Shown: positions 14,342-22,075 of the stretch, piece by piece
Layout of the letters: every line of letters starts with the position of its first letter
Position numbering within the stretch: the first letter of the stretch is position 1
Assembly (NCBI GenBank): GCA_002254405.1
Contig: NJDH01000010.1
Location: forward strand, 1 to 32,416
Origin: Candidatus Altarchaeales archaeon ex4484_96
GTDB taxonomy: Archaea; Altiarchaeota; Altiarchaeia; IMC4; QMZM01
DNA length: 32,416 nucleotides
Reading direction: 5' to 3'
Notes under the pieces: model-generated
The model's input: only the letters and a program-made list of their open reading frames with translations
Databases searched by the model: none
Told to the model about the DNA's origin: nothing
Program-made: the position numbers and the translations under genes

Positions 14342-16476
14342 ATGACATCCAAAGACGAAAAATTCATTCTATGGTTTGAGGAAACAGGTATAGAAGACGT
14401 TCCTCTTGTTGGAGGGAAAAACGCCTCCCTGGGGGAGATGATAAGGGAACTAGCCGGTAAGGGAATAAGCGTGCCCAACGGTTTTGCTATAACCGCAGAT
14501 GCATACAAGCATCTTCTAAAACACGGTGGCGTAGAGGATGAAATAAAGCAGATACTATCGGATCTGGACACACACAACATCCAGAACCTCCGGTCCAAGG
14601 GTAAGCAGATAAGGGAGTTAATAGAAAACATCGATTTCCCGGATGAGCTTACAGATGCCATAAAAAAGGCATACGATGAAATGGGCTCCCGCTTCGACTA
14701 CGGCTCCGACCCTCCGACAGAGCCATATCATACCGCGAGGATAAGGGATTCGGACACTTCGACGTATACCTGTCCATCGCCGTGCAAAAAATGGTGCGCT
14801 CTGATTCATCATCCTCGGGTGTCATGTTCTCGATAGATACCGAATCAGGTTTCAAAAACGCCGTGTTCATAACAGGCTCATATGGTCTGGGCGAAAACGT
14901 TGTTCAGGGAGCGGTCAACCCGGATGAATTTTATGTTTTCAAACCAACCCTCAAAGAAGGCTTTAAACCAATAATAGGGAAAAACCTGGGCAACAAAAAA
15001 ATAAAGATGATATACTCTGAGGGAGGGGATGAGAAAGTAAAAAATATCGACACCTCAAATGAAGAAAGAAAAAAGTTTTGCATAAACAACGAGGAGATAC
15101 TTAAGCTGGCTCACTGGGCCTGCATAATAGAAGACCACTACAGCCAGAAGGCTGGCTACTTCAAGCCCATGGACATCGAGTGGGCTAAAGACGGGGATGG
15201 AACCGATGTGGGCACCGGAGAGCTTTTTATTGTACAAGCTCGCCCGGAGACCGTTCACTCGCAAAAAGACATATCCATAGCAAGAAATTTCATCCTGAAA
15301 GAAACCTGCCATGCGGCCATAGTATCCCGGGAGCTTGGAATACCCTGTGTCATCGGAAGCGAGAACGCAACCGAAAAACTCACCTCAGGCATGGAGGTCA
15401 CGGTATCGTGTGCCGAAGGGGAAAAAGGCAGGGTATACGATGGACTGCTTGAATTCGAAATCGAGGAAATAAACCTCGATAAAATGCCTGAAACCAAAAC
15501 AAAGATTATGATGAACGTCGGTTTGCCCGATAAGGCATTTGTTGAGGGTCAGATACCCAACGACGGAGTTGGTTTAGCTAGAGAGGAATTCATAATAAAC
15601 TCCTACATAGGAATACACCCTCTTGCGCTCATACACTATGATGAACTGAAGGAGAAGGCTCAAAACGACGAAAAGATAAGGCAGGTAATAGAAAAAATAG
15701 ATGAGGCCACATCAGCCTATGAAAACAAGGTGGATTTTTTTATCGAGCAGCTGGCCCGGGGCATAAGCCGCATAGCAGCCGGTTTTTATCCTAATGATGT
15801 TATCGTCCGGTTATCTGATTTCAAATCCAACGAATACGCGAACCTAATCGGTGGATACCTCTATGAGCCAAGAGAGTCTAACCCGATGATTGGTTGGAGG
15901 GGAGCCTCAAGGTATTATGATAAGGGTTTCAAGCCCGCTTTTGGGCTGGAGTGCGCCGCCCTGCTGAAGGCCAGGGAAGAGATGGGGTTGAAAAACATCA
16001 AGGCCATGGTTCCATTCTGCCGGACCGTTGAGGAAGGGAAAAAGGTTGTCGATACTATGCGCGAGTTTGGTCTGGTTCAGGGTGAAGATAATCTAGAGGT
16101 CTACGTTATGTGTGAGATACCGTCTAATGTTATTTTAGCGGACCAGTTCGCCGAGATATTTGATGGATTCAGTATCGGAAGCAATGACCTGACACAGCTT
16201 GCACTGGGTTTAGACAGGGATTCCGAGCTTGTCGCAGAGATATATGATGAGAGAAACGATGCGGTCAAGAGGCTTATCAAGCAGGTCATCGAGGTTGCGA
16301 AAAAACGGGGTAGAAAGATTGGCATCTGCGGGCAGGCGCCCTCTGATTATGAGGAATTCGCCACGTTTCTGGTTGAATGCGGGATAGACAGTATCAGCCT
16401 GAACCCCGATACTGTTATTAAAACCAAGCTGAAGATAGCCGAGAAAGAGAGGGAGCTTGGTATTAAACCTGATTGA
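14342..16476 (+). pseudogene. ppsA: Phosphoenolpyruvate synthase with two internal deletions and a frameshift
   Basis: PEP synthase makes PEP from pyruvate and ATP. The N-terminal part (VPLVGGKNASLGEM, SVPNGFAIT) runs in frame to about 14690. The frame then changes: DRAISYR and HFDVYLSIAVQKMVRSD appear in another frame from 14716, and this continues to the stop at 16476. Missing between them is the conserved block that starts RSSATAEDLP in other PpsA proteins, about 45 residues of the ATP-binding domain. A second, in-frame gap lies near 15295-15310: after RPETVHSQKD only about ten residues precede TCHAAIVSREL, where the family has most of the phosphohistidine domain (roughly 70 more). The catalytic His of TCHAA and the C-terminal PEP domain with CGQAPSD are intact. 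It is unlikely to be active as written. Confidence 0.82.
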
Positions 16477-16484
16477 TTTCTTAG

Positions 16485-16493
16485 TTTATATAC
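16485..16493 (+). promoter_or_regulatory. TATA box of the hdrA operon
   Basis: TTTATATAC is a near-consensus archaeal TATA box. It predicts transcription start around 16513-16517 and a leader of about 25 bases before the GTG at 16541. Confidence 0.6.
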
Positions 16494-16502
16494 CTGTAAT
16501 CT

Positions 16503-16518
16503 TAATGATTAATCATTA
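16503..16518. promoter_or_regulatory. 16-bp perfect palindrome at the hdrA transcription start, candidate operator
   Basis: TAATGATTAATCATTA reads the same on both strands. It lies ten bases after the TATA box and covers the expected start of transcription, where a dimeric regulator could block or modulate the operon. TAATGATT also occurs in the leaders at 14297-14304 (ppsA) and 29240-29247 (zinc-ribbon gene). The sequence is AT-rich, so chance is possible. Confidence 0.4.
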
Positions 16519-16540
16519 CAAACAATATTTTTAGATTAAA

Positions 16541-18721
16541 GTGCGCACAGTCCTGAAAAAAATAAGGAATAAAAGAGTAAAATCAGGTTCAAAACCCCAG
16601 ACAAAAGTCTTTATCTGCACCTGCAAAAACGAGATAATTCTACCAAACGAGCTTGATTTCGGTGAAGAAACCACAATCATAGAGGATATCAACTCAAAAG
16701 ACACGATAGAGAAAATAAAAAAAGCAGCATTAAACAGCAGAGTAATACTGGCCGGACCAAGCCCCAGGATAATGGAAAAACATTTCCCAGAAGGTAACAT
16801 TGAGTTCGTTAACATAAGAGAACACGTCTCATGGGTCGGGCATAAACCCGATAAGATCATAAGCCTGATTTCGGGGGCAATAGCTAAACAAAAAAACAGC
16901 GAAAACATTGAAGCCAAAAAAATCCCGATAAAAAACAAAAGCGCCCTTGTTATCGGTGGGGGAATAGCAGGGCTGGAATCAGCCAGACACATAGCCAAAG
17001 CAGGGATAAAAGTTTTTCTCATAGAGAAAGAACCTTTTCTTGGGGGTGTGGTCGGTAAACTCGATAGACTATACCCTGAAGGGACGCCAAACTCACACAC
17101 ACTATATCCGCTGATAAACGAGGTATTGGGAAATGAAAACATCAAGATATACACCAACTCCGAGATAGAGCAGATAGAGGGTGGATTAGGAGACTATAAG
17201 ATAATAATCAAAACAAAAGGCAACATCATAGAAGGCAAAAACCTGAGAAAATGCGAGGAAGCCTGCCCCATAAGCGTAGACGACGACGGGATTGAGAGAA
17301 AAGCATTCTATTACATGCCAACATACCCGGACAGCTACTGCATCGATTTCAGCTCATGCACCAAATGCGGCGAATGCGTTAAAATATGCCCCGAGATAAG
17401 CCTAGAGGAAAAAACCGTCAGCCTCAATGTCGGGGCCATAGTAGTAGCAACAGGGCTGAAAGATTATGACGCCTCATTGATAAAAGAATACGGGTACGGC
17501 AAATACGATAACGTACTTACAAAGCTCCAATTCGAGAGAAAATTCTCCAGCGGACTTATTAAACCAGAAAGCGTGGTAATAATCAACTGCGCAGGACAAA
17601 GAGACCAAAACTACCTGCCATACTGCAGCCGGGTCTGCTGCATGATAGGCTTGAAGGAAGCTAAATTGATTAAAGACGTGAGCCCTCAAACCGAGGTATA
17701 CGTTAACTACATCGACATGCGAAGCTATGGAAGCTTTGAGGAGCTATATAATACGGTAAGGGAACAATATGGTGTGAGATTCATACAGGGCAGACCATCC
17801 GAGATAATAAAAGACGACGACAAGCTATTAGTGCGCTCAGAGGACATACTTTTGGGTAAAAACATCGAAATCAAAACAGACTACGTGGTTTTGATGACCG
17901 GTTTCGTACCCGACACCGGATTGCTTGATAAGCTTGGCATACCAACAGAAAACGGATTCCCAACAGAATACGTTAACTCATCGCGCTCGGTTGACTCAAA
18001 CCCTAAAAGCGTTTTCATAGCGGGAGCAGCTGCTTATCCGAAAGGGGTCTCCGAGACAATAACGGATGCCAGGGAAGCGGCTCAGGGAGTTACGGAGTTG
18101 CTTATCCAAGAGCATGCAGTATTTAAGACACCGACTGCGATAATAAACAGCGACATCTGCGGGGAAATAGACTGCCGCATATGCCTGTCTGCGTGCCCCT
18201 ACGGAGCCGTTTACCTCAAAGATGAGAAGGTCAGCGTAAATCCAGAATTATGCATGGGATGCGGCATCTGCACGGCAACCTGTGCCGCTGGAGCAAACCA
18301 GCTTATAGGGTGTGAAGATAGGGGAATGCTCTCCCAGATAACGAACACAGTAGAAGAAGGAGACATCCTCGCGTTCCTATGTAAATGGAGCTCATATAAC
18401 GCAGCCGACAAAACAGGCTATGAGGGATTAAGCTATCCCGAAAACGTTAAAATAATCAGGATACCATGCACGGGCAGAGTAGACGCCCAAATGATACTTA
18501 AAGCATACAGCTCAGGAGCAAAAAGTGTGCTGATAGCAGGATGCCCCCCCGACGCATGCCACTATTTCACCGGCAACTTCAAGGCAAGGAAAAGGGTCAT
18601 AGCCCTGCGGGAGCTGATAGAGCAGTTCGGAATAAACCCCAAGAGCCTGAGAATAGAGTGGATAGGTAAAGAGGAATCCAAAAGGTTCGTTGACGTAGTA
18701 AATGAGTTAAACAATAAATAA
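16541..18721 (+). CDS. hdrA: Heterodisulfide reductase subunit A fused to MvhD (HdrA-MvhD)
   Basis: A 726-residue iron-sulfur flavoprotein, the electron-bifurcating subunit of the Hdr/Mvh complex. The FAD loop GGGIAGLESARHIA is near residue 139, an inserted ferredoxin motif CTKCGECVKICP at 273-284, PYCSRVCCM near 365, and two C-terminal [4Fe-4S] motifs (CGEIDCRICLSACP, CMGCGICTATC) at about 538-582. From about residue 607 the chain is an MvhD domain (FLCKWSSY, IPCTGRVD, AGCPPDACHY), which passes electrons from the hydrogenase. Unlike methanogen HdrA, the N-terminal domain keeps only CTC, there is no DCSMC motif after the FAD loop, and the first inserted cluster motif is reduced to KCEEACP. 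The start is GTG; the in-frame ATG at 16505 is cut off by a stop. mvhG begins one base after its stop. Confidence 0.93.
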   Translation: MRTVLKKIRNKRVKSGSKPQTKVFICTCKNEIILPNELDFGEETTIIEDINSKDTIEKIKKAALNSRVILAGPSPRIMEKHFPEGNIEFVNIREHVSWVGHKPDKIISLISGAIAKQKNSENIEAKKIPIKNKSALVIGGGIAGLESARHIAKAGIKVFLIEKEPFLGGVVGKLDRLYPEGTPNSHTLYPLINEVLGNENIKIYTNSEIEQIEGGLGDYKIIIKTKGNIIEGKNLRKCEEACPISVDDDGIERKAFYYMPTYPDSYCIDFSSCTKCGECVKICPEISLEEKTVSLNVGAIVVATGLKDYDASLIKEYGYGKYDNVLTKLQFERKFSSGLIKPESVVIINCAGQRDQNYLPYCSRVCCMIGLKEAKLIKDVSPQTEVYVNYIDMRSYGSFEELYNTVREQYGVRFIQGRPSEIIKDDDKLLVRSEDILLGKNIEIKTDYVVLMTGFVPDTGLLDKLGIPTENGFPTEYVNSSRSVDSNPKSVFIAGAAAYPKGVSETITDAREAAQGVTELLIQEHAVFKTPTAIINSDICGEIDCRICLSACPYGAVYLKDEKVSVNPELCMGCGICTATCAAGANQLIGCEDRGMLSQITNTVEEGDILAFLCKWSSYNAADKTGYEGLSYPENVKIIRIPCTGRVDAQMILKAYSSGAKSVLIAGCPPDACHYFTGNFKARKRVIALRELIEQFGINPKSLRIEWIGKEESKRFVDVVNELNNK

Positions 18722-18722
18722 A

Positions 18723-19700
18723 ATGGAGCAGGAGAAACTTAAGATAGCAATATGCCGGGGAGCAACATGCTCTGGCTGCGATATCGCCATACTCGACATA
18801 CACGAGAGGATACTCGCTGTCCTGGAGAAAGCAGATATTGTTTTTGCCCCAACCATCATGGACGCCAAATACGAGGACGTTGAGAAAATGGGGGAAAACG
18901 AAATAGACGTATGCTTCTACCACGGGGCGGTAAGAGACTCCGAAAACGAGCATATGGCCAGGCTTATGAGAGAAAAATCCAAGATACTTATAGCATTCGG
19001 CGCATGCGCATGTTTTGGGGGAATATTCGGACTTGCTAATGTCACAAACAAGAAAGAAATATTTAAGGAGGTCTACCACGATACAGCGTCCACGGTAAAC
19101 GAGGATTACGTGGTCCCCCAACCATTATATACCGATGAAATGGGGCATGAGCTGTCTCTCCCAAAGTTTTATGACGACGTTTATGCTCTGGACGACAAGG
19201 TAGAGGTGGATTATTTTGTCCCGCTTTGCCCGCCGATAGCGGACCAGATAATGACATGCATCAACACCATAGTATCGGGTAATCTGCCCCCCAAGGGAGC
19301 TGTAATCGCATCCGAGAGAACATTATGCAGCGAATGCGAGAGGGTGAAATCAGATAAACGCAAAATAACGCGCATATACCGGCCGCATGAGATAGAAATC
19401 GATGAAGAAAAATGCTTCCTCGACCAGGGCCTTCTTTGCATGGGTCCGGCCACCAGAGCAGGATGCGGGACAATATGCATTAAAGCCAACGTCCCTTGTC
19501 GGGGATGCAACGGCCCAACCAAGGAGGCATTCGATCAGGGAGGTAATTTCCTGAACCTGATTGCGACAATATTTGGCATAGAGGATGAGGAGCTTTCCGA
19601 AGAAGATCTGGTGAAATTATTCAAACAGATAAAAGACCCCCTTGGCACATTCTACAGGTTTACTTTACCGAAATCAACCCTGAGGAGGGTTAAAAAATGA
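18723..19700 (+). CDS. mvhG: F420-non-reducing [NiFe]-hydrogenase small subunit MvhG
   Basis: A 325-residue electron-transfer subunit of group 3c hydrogenase. It carries three [4Fe-4S] clusters from the large subunit towards HdrA-MvhD. The N-terminal motif CSGCDIAILD, then GACACFGG and VPLCPP, ligate the proximal cluster. The C-terminal part has CSECERVK, IDEEKCFLDQGLLCMGP, AGCGTIC and PCRGCNGPT for the medial and distal clusters. All expected cysteines seem present and the length is normal. No signal peptide, so the enzyme is cytoplasmic. It overlaps mvhA by four bases. Confidence 0.93.
   Translation: MEQEKLKIAICRGATCSGCDIAILDIHERILAVLEKADIVFAPTIMDAKYEDVEKMGENEIDVCFYHGAVRDSENEHMARLMREKSKILIAFGACACFGGIFGLANVTNKKEIFKEVYHDTASTVNEDYVVPQPLYTDEMGHELSLPKFYDDVYALDDKVEVDYFVPLCPPIADQIMTCINTIVSGNLPPKGAVIASERTLCSECERVKSDKRKITRIYRPHEIEIDEEKCFLDQGLLCMGPATRAGCGTICIKANVPCRGCNGPTKEAFDQGGNFLNLIATIFGIEDEELSEEDLVKLFKQIKDPLGTFYRFTLPKSTLRRVKK
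19682..19688 (+). promoter_or_regulatory. Shine-Dalgarno site of mvhA
   Basis: GAGGAGG lies eight bases before the ATG at 19697, inside the end of mvhG, and sets the mvhA start at the ATGA overlap. Confidence 0.6.
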
Positions 19701-21190
19701 GCGAAAAAACAGCTAAAAACAATAAAAGAGAGATATTGATTTCCCCTGTAACAAGGCTTGAAGGCCATGCGAAAATAGACATATTCCTAAACGAGGAAGG
19801 TAACGTTCAGGACGCCTATTTCCAGGTAGTGGAGCTTCGGGGTTTCGAAAAATTCTGCCAGGGCAGGCCGGTTGAGGAGATGCCACGCATAACACCCCGA
19901 ATCTGCGGCGTCTGCCCCAACCCACATCATATGGCATCAGGCAAGGCCGTTGATATGGTATTCAGCGTTGAGGCAACCGAGACCGCTAAAAAACTACGTG
20001 AGATGAGCCTGTGCGCCCACTATATGCACAGCCACATAGCACACTTTTACGCTCTAGCCGGCCCGGATTTCGTTGTGGGACCCGATGCCGACCCCGCCCA
20101 GAGAAACATCATAGGAGTAATAGATAGAGTGGGGGTTGAAGCGGGTAAAAAGGTCATCCAGGCACGTGCTTATTCCCAGAAGATACAGGAGATAATAAGC
20201 GGGAGAGCCACACACCCCATAAACAACCTTCCTGGGGGCATAGCCAGAGGAATAAGCGCGGACCAGAGAAAAGAAATAGAGAACATGTCCGATTATCTTG
20301 TGGATTTCGGCAAATTCACTCTCGAAACATTTGAGGATATTGTCTTGAAAAACAAAAAATACGTTGAGCTTATCACCGGAGACTACTACAGGCATGAAAC
20401 CCATTACATGGGCACCGTGGATGAAAAAAACAACGTAGCATTCTATGAAGGCAATATCAGGGTGGTGGACCCTAAAGGACGCGAATACGTCAAATTTAAG
20501 GGAGTTGATTATTTAAAGCACATAGCCGAGCACGTTGAACCATGGAGTTACCTGAAATTCCCTTACCTCAAAAACAAGGGTTGGTCCGGGTTCGTTGATG
20601 GTGTGGATTCGGGCATATACCGGGTCGCACCCCTGGCAAGGCTTAATGTCGCAGACGGGATGGCAACACCCCTAGCGAACCAGGCGTACGAGAAAATGTA
20701 TGATGTTTTAGGGGGTAAGCCAGCGCATGAAACCCTTGCCATGAACTGGGCGAGGGTTATTGAGATAATGTATTCAGCCGAGAGAATAGCTGAGCTGATT
20801 TCTAAACCCGATATCACAAGCAGGGACGTGAGAAACATCCCCACCAGGGTAGCAGGCGAGGGGGTGGGGCACGTTGAAGCCCCCAGAGGGACATTATTTC
20901 ACCACTACTGGGCCGATGATGAAGGGATACTCACCAAAGCCAACATACTGGTGGCCACAGGAAACAACAACGCAGGAATCTGCCTATCCGTGAAAAAAGC
21001 AGCTGAAAAGCTGATAAAAAACTTCAAGGTAGACCAGGGCATACTCAACATGGTGGAGATGGCGTTCAGGGCATATGACCCCTGCTTTGCCTGCGCAACA
21101 CATACTCTACCAGGCAACCTGCCGCTTCAAGTTAAAGTATTTGATTCAGATAAGAAAGTAATCAAAAAAATAAGCAGATTTGAGCAATGA
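19697..21190 (+). CDS. mvhA: F420-non-reducing [NiFe]-hydrogenase large subunit MvhA
   Basis: A 497-residue catalytic subunit that splits H2 at a NiFe(CN)2CO site. The N-terminal ligand motif RICGVCPNPHH is near residue 67 and the C-terminal motif DPCFACATH is near 461-469, so all four metal-binding cysteines are there. VTRLEGHAKIDIF and the GRP block at the start are family traits. About 28 residues follow the motif's His; these should be cut off by the maturation protease encoded next (overlap four bases). The whole points to group 3c (Mvh/Vhu type), matching the mvhG and MvhD partners. Confidence 0.94.
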   Translation: MSEKTAKNNKREILISPVTRLEGHAKIDIFLNEEGNVQDAYFQVVELRGFEKFCQGRPVEEMPRITPRICGVCPNPHHMASGKAVDMVFSVEATETAKKLREMSLCAHYMHSHIAHFYALAGPDFVVGPDADPAQRNIIGVIDRVGVEAGKKVIQARAYSQKIQEIISGRATHPINNLPGGIARGISADQRKEIENMSDYLVDFGKFTLETFEDIVLKNKKYVELITGDYYRHETHYMGTVDEKNNVAFYEGNIRVVDPKGREYVKFKGVDYLKHIAEHVEPWSYLKFPYLKNKGWSGFVDGVDSGIYRVAPLARLNVADGMATPLANQAYEKMYDVLGGKPAHETLAMNWARVIEIMYSAERIAELISKPDITSRDVRNIPTRVAGEGVGHVEAPRGTLFHHYWADDEGILTKANILVATGNNNAGICLSVKKAAEKLIKNFKVDQGILNMVEMAFRAYDPCFACATHTLPGNLPLQVKVFDSDKKVIKKISRFEQ

Positions 21191-21639
21191 AAACTCTTGT
21201 GCTCGGAGTCGGAAACCCGATACTCGGGGATGACGGGGTGGGAATACACGTTATCAGAGAGTTGAGAAAAAAAATAAAGGATGTTGACTTCGACGAGGTC
21301 AGCGTATCGGGTCTGGAGCTTGTTGAGTTATTCAGGGGTTACGATAAAGTAATAATAGTGGATGCGATTAAGACAAAGCAAGGCATACCGGGCGAGATAC
21401 GCGAGTTAACGCTTGATAACATACCCACACTCCACGGCATCACACCCCATGATGTTGACTTCAAAACAGCCTTTGAGTACGGTAAAAGGTTCATCGATAA
21501 AATGCCCGATGAGGTCAGGATAATCGGTATCGAGGTCGATAAAATAAACGAGTTTGATGAGAAGCTGAGCGCGAAAGTCAGCGAATCGATTCCAAAGGCG
21601 GCTAAATTAATCAAGGAGGATTTGTTGAATGGATCTTAG
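21187..21639 (+). CDS. Hydrogenase maturation protease (HyaD/HycI/FrcD family)
   Basis: A 150-residue nickel-dependent endopeptidase that trims the C-terminus of the large subunit after metal insertion. It shows the family start VLGVGNPILGDDGVGIHV, the central VIIVDAIKT with the Ni-binding Asp, and the His of GITPHDVDF. It starts within the last codons of mvhA (overlap four bases) and ends 11 bases inside hdrC, which indicates tight translational coupling. MvhA in this operon is the obvious substrate. Confidence 0.92.
   Translation: MKTLVLGVGNPILGDDGVGIHVIRELRKKIKDVDFDEVSVSGLELVELFRGYDKVIIVDAIKTKQGIPGEIRELTLDNIPTLHGITPHDVDFKTAFEYGKRFIDKMPDEVRIIGIEVDKINEFDEKLSAKVSESIPKAAKLIKEDLLNGS
21613..21620 (+). 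promoter_or_regulatory. Shine-Dalgarno site of hdrC
   Basis: AAGGAGGA lies eight bases before the ATG at 21629, inside the protease coding end. It is a near-full match to the anti-SD and fixes the hdrC start. Confidence 0.65.
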
Positions 21640-22075
21640 GAAGGAGCTTGCCGAAGACGTTGACGGGAAAACCCTGAACTACTGCTTCAGCTGCGGCATG
21701 TGCACCGGAGGATGTCCATCAGCCATGATGACCGAAAGCGAATACAACCCTCGCAGGATACTGCATCGTGCCGTGATAGAGGGTAAACTCGAAGACGATA
21801 TCTGGCTTTGCACAAACTGCTATCTCTGCCAGGAGCGCTGCCCGACGAAAACCAAAGTAGCCGACCTCATAAGCCTTATGAGACGGGTTTACGTTAAGCA
21901 CAAGAGCATACCGGATTTCATCAAACCTCTTGTTGTCAACCTGGGAGCCTGCGGTTTCACCCAGCACATAGGCGAACTCGAGAACAAACGCAGAAAGAGG
22001 ATGAACCTGCCCGAGATAAAGCATACCAGCGAGATCAGGAAGATACTCAAGAAAACAGGTGGTCTCTATGAGTAA
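21629..22075 (+). CDS. hdrC: Heterodisulfide reductase subunit C
   Basis: A 148-residue protein with two [4Fe-4S] motifs: CFSCGMCTGGCP near residue 19 and CTNCYLCQERCP near residue 55. In the Hdr complex it carries electrons from HdrA to HdrB. The spacing and sequence between the clusters (YNPRRILHRAVIEGKLEDDIWLC) are typical, and the length is that of soluble HdrC rather than HdrD fusions. It overlaps the protease by 11 bases and hdrB by 8, fitting one translational unit. Confidence 0.94.
   Translation: MDLRKELAEDVDGKTLNYCFSCGMCTGGCPSAMMTESEYNPRRILHRAVIEGKLEDDIWLCTNCYLCQERCPTKTKVADLISLMRRVYVKHKSIPDFIKPLVVNLGACGFTQHIGELENKRRKRMNLPEIKHTSEIRKILKKTGGLYE
22057..22062 (+). promoter_or_regulatory. 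Shine-Dalgarno site deciding the hdrB start
   Basis: AGGTGG lies five bases before the ATG at 22068 and supports that start over the in-frame GTG at 22059. Confidence 0.5.

Noticed and set aside
16505-16534. Upstream ATG in frame with hdrA
   Set aside because: The frame meets a TAG at 16532-16534 before the GTG at 16541. Reading through would need recoding, for which there is no sign.
16531-17157. Open frame of 208 codons on the minus strand over the start of hdrA
   Set aside because: The hdrA frame is clearly coding here (FAD loop), and the antisense product has no recognisable feature.
18380-18391. Selenocysteine in the MvhD part of HdrA
   Set aside because: The position that differs from Cys is an AGC serine codon, and no in-frame TGA occurs in hdrA.
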